DNA from: a virus
Length of the DNA stretch: 21,505 nt
IMG/VR virus record: IMGVR_UViG_3300005607_000397
Coordinates: 1-21,505 of that record
Direction: 5' to 3' (one strand)
In this document: positions 8,270 through 15,119 of the stretch, piece by piece
Layout of the letters: each line of letters begins with the position of its first letter
How positions within the stretch are numbered: position 1 is the first letter of the stretch
The notes under the pieces: generated by a model
The model's input: the letters and a program-made list of their open reading frames with translations, nothing else
Databases searched by the model: none
What the model was told of the DNA's origin: nothing
Made by a program: the position numbers and the translations under genes

Positions 8270-9022
8270 TCACTTGGCCGCTGCTGGCGCCTTCGCTGCG
8301 GCAACCGGTTTCAGCGGGGCCACGGGAGTATTGAAGGCGTCCATGAACTTGCGGAAATCGAGGTCGATGGTCTCGGGGAGCCGCCCCGTGCGATCGCCGG
8401 CTTCGTAGTAGAGGCTGGGCTTTGTGCGGATCACGCGGCGTACACTCTGGGCCCCGTCTTCCCCGGTGGCCACCTCGAGGTCACAGAAGAGGACCATGTC
8501 CACCATGCCCAGCACGATCTTGCGGGCCTTGTCGGGCAACGTCGGCACGATGCGCGTGTACTTGCCGGTCCGCGTTTCCACCTCGATCTCCTTGGCGTGC
8601 GAGATGAGGAACAGCCCATAGGGCAGGAACGCGAGCTTCGTCAGTACCCGTTGGAACTCGTTGTTGACGATCGCGTACCCCTTCCCGTACGCGAGGTCGG
8701 ATTCGTGCTCAACCTTGAACTTCCGCAGGATGTAGTCGGTGCAGAACTTGTAGGCGTTGTCGATCGTGTCGATGACGACGGTCTTGAAGGGATGCTTTCC
8801 CTCACCGATCTCCGCGCACGCGTTGAGCAGATCCTCCCAGGTCTGAATCGGCGCCTGGTAGACATCGAGCGCATTGAGACCAGGCTCGGTGGCGAGGAAC
8901 AGTGCGTTGTCGGCATTCGAGCACAGCGTCGATTTGCCGATTTTCGTTTGCCCATAGACCAGCACGGTCAGATCCGCGAGGTTGGGCTTCGGTTGGGTCT
9001 TGGCAGTTGGCAGTAGTGGCAT
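8270..9022 (-). CDS. Sak4/RecA-like phage recombination ATPase
   Basis: The start ATG 9022 has AGGAGAA about 4 bases upstream; the longer frame from 9073 is rejected. The 250-aa protein has Walker A GQTKIGKST (24-32), a Walker B-like TVVIDTID (81-88) and an LISHAKE segment around H142 typical of the phage AAA/RecA-core family. The C-terminal 20 residues are an Ala/Pro/Lys tail. Members promote single-strand annealing or strand exchange during phage recombination. It is flanked by the PD-(D/E)XK nuclease and the DUF669 protein, the usual exonuclease, annealer and SSB grouping. Confidence 0.85.
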   Translation of the reverse strand: MPLLPTAKTQPKPNLADLTVLVYGQTKIGKSTLCSNADNALFLATEPGLNALDVYQAPIQTWEDLLNACAEIGEGKHPFKTVVIDTIDNAYKFCTDYILRKFKVEHESDLAYGKGYAIVNNEFQRVLTKLAFLPYGLFLISHAKEIEVETRTGKYTRIVPTLPDKARKIVLGMVDMVLFCDLEVATGEDGAQSVRRVIRTKPSLYYEAGDRTGRLPETIDLDFRKFMDAFNTPVAPLKPVAAAKAPAAAK

Positions 9023-9035
9023 GATTTCTCCTCGA

Positions 9036-10058
9036 TCAGAAAGCTGGGGTGACTGCGTCGGCGGTGAGAACACGGAGTTCTTCGTGCGGCTCGACGCGTT
9101 GATAGAAGTTCTCCATCACGTTGGGATTTCCGTTCGAACGGCACAACGCGAAGTAGGGACAAGGCCGCTGGTAGTTAAAGCAGAAGCTGGTGTTCTGGTA
9201 GAAGGCGCCCCGCCGCCGGGCGTCGAGAAATGACTGCGTCAGCTCCCACAACTCGGCCTGCAAGACGGCGAAGCGGTCGCGCGAGATATAGAGCCGCTCG
9301 CGGTGGAACATGCCAGGTTCGGCGTACTTCTCCGCCAGCCGCTGCTGAAACTCTTCGTCGGTTTCGGGGAGCTTGCGCTTGGCGGTCGTTTTGCCGGTCT
9401 TCGACTTGGCCAGCAACTCAGACCGCCGCGCTTCGAACTCCTCCTCGGTTTCGCCCTGGCTCTGCTGCAGGCGCGTCTTGACCAGGATGTTGTAGAGGAT
9501 CCCCGTTATCTGGAAGCCGAAACGCTGCTCCAAATACCAGGCGTAGAGGGTGATCTGGAAGTCCGTCCACAACCGCTCCAGGTAGTCGGATCCAAGCTGC
9601 GCCGCTGTCTTGTGTTCGAGCAGGTAGTAGTCGCCGTCGATTCGAACGATGCCATCCACCTTGCCAGCCAACACGAAGCTGCGCGAAGTAGCGCCCGTTG
9701 CGGGATTCACGATCGGCATGTTCGTGAAGGTCTCTTCGAGCGCGATCACCTCGAATTCCTCCACTGCGTACAGCTCCGCGTAGCCCTTCATCATGGCGGT
9801 GGCGTAATGCCAATCCCGGCGCTGGTCCTCGTCCTGCGCTCGGCCCGCGCACCGGCGGTCGATGTGGTCGAGCACGCTCGCGAGGTCACGATCCCGATGC
9901 CACATCTCCAGGCATTCGTGGATCAGAGATCCGAAGTGCAGGTTGCGGTCACGTTCGATTGGCGCGAGGTTCTGCAGATACCGCCAGTCGACCGCCTTCC
10001 GGCAATTCCGGAAAAGGCTCCACATCGAATAGGTCGTTACCATCGGGGCGGCGCTCAT
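9036..10058 (-). CDS. RecB/Cas4-like PD-(D/E)XK nuclease with four-Cys Fe-S signature
   Basis: A 340-aa protein with the RecB-type nuclease motifs in order: GSLIH (H47), AGKVDG (D135), LLEHK (E148, K150) and QITLY (Q168, Y172). One cysteine, C19, lies near the N-terminus and three near the C-terminus: C293, C300 and C306. This is the one-plus-three arrangement that binds a 4Fe-4S cluster in AddB, Cas4 and Dna2 nucleases. A charged insertion occupies about 200-250. It likely resects DNA ends to make single strands for the Sak4-like ATPase encoded next. GGAGGTG lies about 4 bases before ATG 10058, and the start overlaps the previous stop as ATGA. It is not near a CRISPR array, so a Cas4 call is not made. 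Confidence 0.87.
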   Translation of the reverse strand: MSAAPMVTTYSMWSLFRNCRKAVDWRYLQNLAPIERDRNLHFGSLIHECLEMWHRDRDLASVLDHIDRRCAGRAQDEDQRRDWHYATAMMKGYAELYAVEEFEVIALEETFTNMPIVNPATGATSRSFVLAGKVDGIVRIDGDYYLLEHKTAAQLGSDYLERLWTDFQITLYAWYLEQRFGFQITGILYNILVKTRLQQSQGETEEEFEARRSELLAKSKTGKTTAKRKLPETDEEFQQRLAEKYAEPGMFHRERLYISRDRFAVLQAELWELTQSFLDARRRGAFYQNTSFCFNYQRPCPYFALCRSNGNPNVMENFYQRVEPHEELRVLTADAVTPAF

Positions 10059-10585
10059 CGGGCACCTCCGCTTGGTGCAAGGCCCGCTTCCCGAAAGGCC
10101 TGCCTGATCTCGCCGATCATCTGGTAGATTCGCGGCCGCGACTTGCCCGTCTCCCGCCTCACCTCTGCCACCGACATCCGGCTGAGCAGGACAGCAACCT
10201 CGCGCAGGTGCTCCGGAAGGGACGCGACGACCTTGCGCACATCCATCTGCAGTTCGATTGAGCGGGCCAATGCCGGTGCGGGCGGCTCAGCGCAGGAACT
10301 CCGCATCAGCACCCGGTCGTCGACGCCGCTGATGAACGTCGGACGCCGGCCGTTCTGGATGGCGAGACGCGCGGCACGATTTCGGACGACGCCGAAGATG
10401 AAGCCCCGGTGTTCCCCGCGCCCCGACTGGTAGTGGCGGCTGCGCTTCAGGTAGTCGAGCAGCAAGTCTTGGCGCAGATCGTCCCAGTCGGCGCGAGGGA
10501 AACCGAAGGATGCGACGAGTTGGCTGGCGCGAATCCCGGCTTGCTGAAGAGCGAAGGGATCGATGGTCGCAGGTACGGGCGTCAT
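10055..10585 (-). CDS. Sigma-70-family-like RNA polymerase sigma factor
   Basis: The 176-aa protein has the two-domain layout of an ECF-size sigma factor. Residues about 20-80 resemble region 2 (WDDLRQDLLLDYLKR, then RGFIFGVVRNRAAR). Residues about 115-165 resemble region 4, a helix-turn-helix with LPEHLREVAVLLSRMSVAEV then TGKSRPRIYQMI. The long linker between them is Pro/Arg-rich. It is inside the replication operon, with ATGA overlaps on both sides, so it may redirect transcription to late or other element promoters. A DNA-binding protein without sigma activity is the main alternative. Confidence 0.6.
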   Translation of the reverse strand: MTPVPATIDPFALQQAGIRASQLVASFGFPRADWDDLRQDLLLDYLKRSRHYQSGRGEHRGFIFGVVRNRAARLAIQNGRRPTFISGVDDRVLMRSSCAEPPAPALARSIELQMDVRKVVASLPEHLREVAVLLSRMSVAEVRRETGKSRPRIYQMIGEIRQAFREAGLAPSGGAR

Positions 10586-10923
10586 GACAACACCCCTGCC
10601 GGCACAGCCTCAACGATCATCCGGAACGGCAGCCCATGCCGGACCTCGATCCGCTCGATAGTGCCGTCTTCCAGGCGTGCGACCTGCTCGAAGAACCGCT
10701 CAATCGGACGCCGCAACGCGAAGTCACTGAGCCGCGATTCCGGGCGCGGGCCATCTTCTGCATCGAGCTTCACTTCGACGAAGACCCGCGGCGCCGGGCT
10801 GAACTGCGGCTCGCCGTTGCGGATCTCCAATTCCTCGATCCGGCCGAAGTTGATCGTTTGAAACAGCCGCACGAGCCGCGCGCGTTCGGGGGAAAGGTCA
10901 TGAAAAGCGGTAGGGCGGATCAT
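10582..10923 (-). CDS. Hypothetical 113-aa protein
   Basis: ATG 10923 overlaps the upstream stop, and its own TGA overlaps the sigma-factor start (both ATGA), so it belongs to the operon. The family is not recognised. The protein reads as two similar halves: a VRLFQTINFGRIEELEIRNGEPQF type segment at about 18-41 and a VARLEDGTIERIEVRHGLPF type segment at about 81-100. Both contain an I-E-x-(L/I)-x-(I/V)-R-(N/H)-G-x-P pattern, suggesting an internal repeat of a small beta-rich unit. No enzyme motif is visible. Confidence 0.6.
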   Translation of the reverse strand: MIRPTAFHDLSPERARLVRLFQTINFGRIEELEIRNGEPQFSPAPRVFVEVKLDAEDGPRPESRLSDFALRRPIERFFEQVARLEDGTIERIEVRHGLPFRMIVEAVPAGVLS

Positions 10924-11258
10924 GCGGCGCTCTCCCCCATCCGGCTGCGGTTGCGCGCCAGAAATTCATCAACGGCGGGGTGAGTCCGCGGCGGCCGAAC
11001 GGCGGTCGGCTCAAACTCCTCGCGCCCGGTCACGCCACTCAGGTTGCGGAGCAGTCGGACGCGGATCCGGTCGAGCCGCTTCATGACCGTCCAGAGGATG
11101 TCGTCGTCGAGGTTGTGGATAGCGGCGGCGGAGCCGACTAACAAGGCAATGTCGTCAAAGGAGTCGCGGATCAGGGCCTCGTGCGCCGCAGCGATAGCCG
11201 GCGGAGCCTTGGTGGCATCCCCATTCCGCTTCGGAGGGTTCGTAGCAGGTGAAGTCAT
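10920..11258 (-). CDS. Hypothetical 112-aa protein, first gene of the replication operon
   Basis: ATG 11258 follows a GGGAA ribosome-binding site by about 7 bases. The N-terminal 20 residues are basic and Pro-rich. Residues about 22-72 are predicted helical (EALIRDSFDDIALLVGSA, then DILWTVMKRLDRIRVRLLRNL). The C-terminal 30 residues are basic and polar. No family is recognised. As promoter-proximal gene of a nine-gene minus-strand run it could be an early regulatory or accessory protein. Its upstream region contains a TGTGAA/TTCACA dyad 25-38 bases before the start codon. Confidence 0.6.
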   Translation of the reverse strand: MTSPATNPPKRNGDATKAPPAIAAAHEALIRDSFDDIALLVGSAAAIHNLDDDILWTVMKRLDRIRVRLLRNLSGVTGREEFEPTAVRPPRTHPAVDEFLARNRSRMGESAA

Positions 11259-11282
11259 TTTCGGTTTCCCTGCTACCCTTCC

Positions 11283-11296
11283 TGTGAACTTTCACA
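11283..11296. promoter_or_regulatory. Operator-like dyad TGTGAA-N2-TTCACA
   Basis: A perfect 6-bp inverted repeat with a 2-bp centre (TGTGAACTTTCACA) lies 25-38 bases upstream of the start of the minus-strand replication operon, where a repressor would block its promoter. A related TGTGA/TCACA dyad lies at 11400-11414. No clear -35/-10 pair was found for the minus strand. Confidence 0.4.
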
Positions 11297-11399
11297 TTCC
11301 GGAGCCGATGGCGAGCGATGAGACAGCTAAGTGCTTGAAAGGACGGGTGAAGATTTTCGCTCTCGGGTCAACATTTTCTCTCCGGACCCCTCGCCGGAA

Positions 11400-11414
11400 T
11401 TGTGAAGCTCACAA
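11400..11414. promoter_or_regulatory. Operator-like dyad TTGTGA-N3-TCACAA
   Basis: Positions 11400-11414 form a perfect 6-bp inverted repeat with a 3-bp centre. It shares the TGTGA/TCACA arms of the dyad at 11283-11296 (117 bp away) and falls in the same divergent intergenic region. Two matching arms suggest one regulator. The arms resemble those of LacI/CRP-type sites but the spacing differs. Confidence 0.4.
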
Positions 11415-11455
11415 ACGCGGCCCGCGATGCGGAGTTTTCCACAGCCTTGCAAAGG

Positions 11456-11482
11456 CAGGATCCAGGCAAGAACTGGATCCTG
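11456..11482. promoter_or_regulatory. 10-bp perfect inverted repeat, possible operator
   Basis: CAGGATCCAG (11456-11465) and CTGGATCCTG (11473-11482) are perfect inverted arms around seven bases. The site ends 29 bp upstream of the candidate -35 box of the plus-strand operon. No T run follows on either strand, so a terminator is unlikely; a regulator binding site is the better reading. Confidence 0.45.
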
Positions 11483-11511
11483 ATTGCCATCAGGCGATTG
11501 GCTCGTGGAAA

Positions 11512-11541
11512 TTGTTCGCCTTATGTTCGCCATGCTAAAAT
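11512..11541 (+). promoter_or_regulatory. Extended -10 promoter for the plus-strand two-gene operon
   Basis: TTGTTC (11512-11517) and TAAAAT (11536-11541) are separated by 18 bp, and TGC precedes the -10, making an extended -10. Transcription would begin near 11548, about 105 nt before the first gene. An 18-codon ORF starts at 11550 (ATG TTA ATC) and stops at 11606; it would be a leader peptide on an essentially leaderless message, if it is used at all. The rest of 11259-11653 holds no gene I can support. Confidence 0.45.
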
Positions 11542-11653
11542 CGAGGCTCATGTTAATCACCACGGACTTTCCAGGCCGGTCCCCCCAGGCCCCGGCAGCG
11601 ATGTAAAACGCTTGCTTGGGTACTGCTGGCCTCGGTCCATCTAGAGGATCGGT

Positions 11654-12823
11654 ATGCCCATGCACTTCACCCCAAAAGCGTTTCTGCGGCATGTGCCAAA
11701 TGGACTGTTGCAGGACTACTTCGCGAAGCGAAGCCAACTCCAAGAAATCCTGTGGGATCAGCTCTCCGAGACGGGCATCGAGGCTGTCCACGACGCCATC
11801 GTTCAACTGCCGGAGGCGCAGGTACAAGAGATCTGCGGCCATTTCCGCGCGGTGTGGGAGATGGCGGCACGCGAGTACACTCCCTGGCTGATCCAGGTCG
11901 CGCGCGAGCACGGCGTCGACCTCGCGGCATCGATGCAGAAGCAATCGAATGCCTATGAGCGCGCGTTTCGGGTTTTCCTCGAACACCCCGCGATCTTCGA
12001 GGAGGCGAAGGCACTGGCGCACTGGGAGAGCCTGCCTCGCCGATCGACCGAGAAGCGAAACGGGATGCCGAAGATGGCACCGGCGATCAACGAACTCACC
12101 CTCGAGCAGTTCGGCGCGACCGTATCGCGGTACTACCAGGAGGCCCAAGGACGCGGCGAGCACTGCAAGGTCGAGCACTTTGTCCGTTCCGGTCACATCG
12201 ACTTCTTCTTCGCCTATCCCGCCGACTACTCAGACACGATGATCTGCTACGAGGATGACGGCAACTTCGCCCGCAAGGAATGGAAGCCGGCATTCGAGGT
12301 CGTGGTCATGTTCGACCGCAGCACCGGCACCGCGGAACTCTACGCCGAGGGCAGTGCCGACGTCCGCGAGAACCTGGCCGGCATCTTCGCGCGCACCATC
12401 CTCGGCGTCGACGAGGTCCCGAAGCGTGTTCCGAAGCCGCCATACGACCTTCAGCCGCTGCTGAACCCGCACTTTCGTTTCCCGACACGTCCGGAAGACA
12501 AGATCCTGCACACTCGGCTGAAGTCGATCCGGCTTCAGAAGTGGAACGACGACGGACGCATTATCTTCGACGCCGGCGGCCGAAACTCCCGAAAGAGTGC
12601 CCTCGATCTCGTGGCTGAGGCTCTCAATGAGGTTCGGTTGCCGCGTGACAAGTTCCGCGTCACACAGGCGGCCTTCCAGGCGGTGTTCGAGAACGGGCGG
12701 AAGCGGCCGAAGACCGTGAGTTTCACGATCACGCATCCTGCCGGCTGCTCTCTCCGCGACAGCGACGAAGATCTGATCCTCCGCCGCTGCCTCCGCGACT
12801 GGGGGATCGCAAACGATGAGTGA
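11654..12823 (+). CDS. Unknown 389-aa protein, first of a two-gene operon
   Basis: ATG 11654 follows AGGA at a short spacing; a second ATG at 11660 is possible. There is no characterised family I can name and no signal peptide or membrane segment. Residues about 10-125 are helical, with a GLLQDYFAKR start and a hydrophobic stretch at 60-85. After a basic linker (128-142), residues 150-260 form an alpha/beta block with VEHFVRSGHIDFFFAYPADY (173-192), then EWKPAFEVVVMFD (209-221) and AELYAEG. Residues 285-388 form a C-terminal strand-rich domain (SFTITHPAGCSL at 356-367). It overlaps the next gene by 8 bases, so the two products probably act together. I vaguely recall similar uncharacterised pairs in other bacteria, but cannot cite one. 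Confidence 0.75.
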   Translation: MPMHFTPKAFLRHVPNGLLQDYFAKRSQLQEILWDQLSETGIEAVHDAIVQLPEAQVQEICGHFRAVWEMAAREYTPWLIQVAREHGVDLAASMQKQSNAYERAFRVFLEHPAIFEEAKALAHWESLPRRSTEKRNGMPKMAPAINELTLEQFGATVSRYYQEAQGRGEHCKVEHFVRSGHIDFFFAYPADYSDTMICYEDDGNFARKEWKPAFEVVVMFDRSTGTAELYAEGSADVRENLAGIFARTILGVDEVPKRVPKPPYDLQPLLNPHFRFPTRPEDKILHTRLKSIRLQKWNDDGRIIFDAGGRNSRKSALDLVAEALNEVRLPRDKFRVTQAAFQAVFENGRKRPKTVSFTITHPAGCSLRDSDEDLILRRCLRDWGIANDE

Positions 12824-14252
12824 TCTGCTCCGCGAACTCTGGTCCCGCGCCGAGTGCGAGGAGTCTTCATTTTCGGCGGAGGAAATCGAGTGGTCGCCGC
12901 CAGGGCAGTTCGAACTGCTCTGCAACCTTGGCTTGCTGAAGGAAACGGACCGGGCGACGTGGGCCCGCTGCGAGGCCTGCGGCGACGGTCACGTCGAAAA
13001 CGTTGCCTGGGTCCAGAACGCCACCACCGGCAGGTCGGCGCCGTTCGTCCCGTGCCCTGAAAATGGAGGTGCCTCCGTTTCCATCGAGCGCCTCCGCCGC
13101 TGGGCCATTGACCTCGATGCGATCGCCCAGGCAACACGCCGGGCGCTCGAGTTGATCGGTAATGACTCCGTCCTGTTGCCAGGTCGGGTCTGGTTTCTCG
13201 GCCGCCGCCATGTCGCCGGGCGGTTCCGCGACTTCTTCTTCGTCGTCGGCGCCGCCCGCGAGGACGCCCACACCCTTTGGGACCGATGCCCCCAGATCGA
13301 GGATGCTCCTTCGCCGGTCATTCTGGTTCCCAGCCAAACGCCATCCGAACGAAAGGCGTCGGCCTTCCGCCTGGCCGACCTGGCCTCCATCACCGACGAC
13401 CGAATAGTCGTGGACCTCGATTACGTTGGGGACGCGCTGCCGAGTGAGCGTGGTGTCACGCCGGCGAAGACAGTGGCCAGTTTCCCGGTACCGGCAGACG
13501 CAACATGGGCCGATCTCCGTCTGGTGGTCCGGGAGCACACCATCGTGGCGCGCCTCCGAAACCAGGAGCAGGAGTTCGGCTTTGAGGATCTCGGCATCTC
13601 CGGAACAACCGACCGGCTGTGGCAGTTGCTTTGCACCCTCGCACGCGTCGGTGGCCAGACTCCGGCTCGAAGTCGAACCGTATCCGAGCAGGGCGCGGCC
13701 ACATTTCGGAAGCAGGTCAGCGACCTCCGCCAACGTCTTTCGACGGTGTTCCCCATCAACGGCGAGCCGATTCGGGCGGTGCACGGAACCGGAGGCTACC
13801 GGTGCCTATTCCAGATCAGCCTGGACCGCGTTGACGGTTTTCCGGTGCAACCGGCACGATGGGACGAATGCCGATTCACCGAACTGCCTGATGGCCGTAT
13901 CGCGATCTCTGTTCGGACAAAGGAGGTCTTCGCCGCCAGGACCATTTCGGACGAGACCACAAGTCGCACCGATCTGGAGGCGGCGGAGCGCTCTGGTGTT
14001 CGAACGGAGGAATATGACCTCCGCGCGCTCGGCCTCGCCGACCAAGTCGGCCGCCCAACAGCCGAGGGTCGAGTACTCCTGGAATTCCTCCGCAACGGAG
14101 GGAAGCTGACGCGGAGGGGTGACGATAAAGACATCCTCCGTCTCGCACAGCGACTCCGGGACTGGATGGGGCTCGAAGTCGAGCCATTTCGTTTTACGCA
14201 GAGCCGGGCGCTCTGGAGCACGGTCTTTGAGTCTTTTAGGTCTGACCAGTAG
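12816..14252 (+). CDS. Unknown 478-aa protein with Cys pair and C-terminal winged-helix segment
   Basis: ATG 12816 lies inside the end of the 389-aa gene, with GGGGGA about 9 bases upstream. The N-terminus (1-50) is helical. C52-x2-C55, H59 and C80 (followed by PENG) look like a zinc ribbon or finger. Residues 85-260 are mixed alpha/beta with an RVWFLGRRHVAGRFRDFFFV core (124-143). Residues about 265-335 fit an OmpR-type winged helix: LWQLLCTLARVGG, FRKQVSDLRQRL (297-308), then the IRAVHGTGGYRCLF wing (319-332). The last 100 residues end with another helical segment. It may be the DNA-binding or regulatory partner of the 389-aa protein. Function unknown. Confidence 0.72.
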   Translation: MSDLLRELWSRAECEESSFSAEEIEWSPPGQFELLCNLGLLKETDRATWARCEACGDGHVENVAWVQNATTGRSAPFVPCPENGGASVSIERLRRWAIDLDAIAQATRRALELIGNDSVLLPGRVWFLGRRHVAGRFRDFFFVVGAAREDAHTLWDRCPQIEDAPSPVILVPSQTPSERKASAFRLADLASITDDRIVVDLDYVGDALPSERGVTPAKTVASFPVPADATWADLRLVVREHTIVARLRNQEQEFGFEDLGISGTTDRLWQLLCTLARVGGQTPARSRTVSEQGAATFRKQVSDLRQRLSTVFPINGEPIRAVHGTGGYRCLFQISLDRVDGFPVQPARWDECRFTELPDGRIAISVRTKEVFAARTISDETTSRTDLEAAERSGVRTEEYDLRALGLADQVGRPTAEGRVLLEFLRNGGKLTRRGDDKDILRLAQRLRDWMGLEVEPFRFTQSRALWSTVFESFRSDQ

Positions 14253-14333
14253 GCGACATTGAACTAGAGCACAGGATTTCCGCCTCTACTGAAGAATCCT
14301 AATCGGCCGCGGTCTGCAGTAACTGTCTTTGGT

Positions 14334-14364
14334 TTGGACCAGTCATGCGTTGCGACGCTAATAT
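14334..14364 (+). promoter_or_regulatory. Weak candidate promoter upstream of the YiiX-like gene
   Basis: TTGGAC (14334-14339) and TAATAT (14359-14364) are 19 bp apart, longer than ideal. They lie in a 132-bp gap between the two plus-strand transcription units, 21-51 bases before the GTG start. The gap suggests the hydrolase gene has its own promoter rather than reading through from the two-gene operon. Confidence 0.3.
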
Positions 14365-14384
14365 CTTGAGAGCGAGGTGCAATT

Positions 14385-15089
14385 GTGGCGAATACCGACT
14401 ATGAGAAACCAATCCTGCTGAACGCTGTCGATGTCCAACCGGGCGACGTGTTGCTTTGTAACTGCGGACCCTATAGCGATTTTTCGCAGCGAAGGATTGA
14501 AGATGTCACAGGCAGCCCCTATGTCCATGCGGCCATCTCCGTCGGCGCCGGAATGGTTGCGGAGTCTACCACGGGCGGCTTGCAACAGGTGTCGCTTGCG
14601 GAGTTATTGGAGCGCTACGCTCATGTTGCGGTTTTTCGAAGTTCCTATGTTTGGAGTGAGGACCGAGTTCGCAAGCTCAAGGCGTTCGTTGAGCGTGAAA
14701 TCCAGCGCCAGGCGAAGTATAGTTTCATCGGCGCCTTCAAGCTGCTGTGGAAGCCGAAGAAACACGCCGCTACGATCCACCAGCAGCTGCAGGATTTCTT
14801 CAATCGGGCGCCAGAGTCTAAGAAGAAGGTCGTTTTCTTCGGCCACAAACGGTACTTCTGCTCCGAGTTTGTCGCACAGTGTTTCATCGAGGCAGGTTTC
14901 ACCGAGGGGGCCGGTGCTGTTTTCTTTCGCCCAGATGTCCAGACCCCGGCCGCGCTGGGGAGGGACTGGTTGTACGGCGTTCTCGTTGGGTTCATCACCA
15001 ACAAGAACGACTATGTCGTTCCTGCCGAAGACGAGTTCTATAACGATGCGACGTACAGAGAAATATTTCTCGACGAAGCGAATGGGTAG
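14385..15089 (+). CDS. YiiX-like permuted papain-fold (NlpC/P60 superfamily) cysteine hydrolase
   Basis: The GTG at 14385 follows GAGG by about 8 bases. The 234-aa protein shows the permuted NlpC/P60 layout: QPGDVLL strand (18-24), then GSPYVHAAISVG with catalytic His48, and the nucleophile in YFCSEFVAQCF, Cys159. The KYSFIG segment (111-116) fits the substrate-pocket strand. Family members cleave amide or thioester bonds in peptides, peptidoglycan or lipids. There is no signal peptide or transmembrane helix, so a cytosolic substrate is expected. It faces the CHAT gene tail-to-tail with 30 bp between stops, with no terminator visible there. Its role could be a toxin-like effector, but this is inference. 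Confidence 0.78.
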   Translation: MANTDYEKPILLNAVDVQPGDVLLCNCGPYSDFSQRRIEDVTGSPYVHAAISVGAGMVAESTTGGLQQVSLAELLERYAHVAVFRSSYVWSEDRVRKLKAFVEREIQRQAKYSFIGAFKLLWKPKKHAATIHQQLQDFFNRAPESKKKVVFFGHKRYFCSEFVAQCFIEAGFTEGAGAVFFRPDVQTPAALGRDWLYGVLVGFITNKNDYVVPAEDEFYNDATYREIFLDEANG

Positions 15090-15119
15090 CAGCTGAAATC
15101 GTTCTGCGCTTGGGCTCCG

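Noticed and set aside
9036-10058. Cas4 of a CRISPR adaptation module
   Set aside because: The neighbours are phage recombination genes; no cas1, cas2 or array is seen.
11400-11414. CRP or LacI binding site
   Set aside because: The arms look similar, but the spacing between TGTGA and TCACA is 3, not 6 (CRP) or 4 (lac), and no such regulator is encoded here.
11327-12196. 289-codon minus-strand frame across the divergent control region
   Set aside because: It is antisense to the 389-aa gene and covers the promoter and dyads; no ribosome-binding site or domain.
12867-13784. 305-codon minus-strand frame opposite the 478-aa gene
   Set aside because: Shadow frame; the plus-strand frame is coupled to its upstream gene and has a winged-helix segment.
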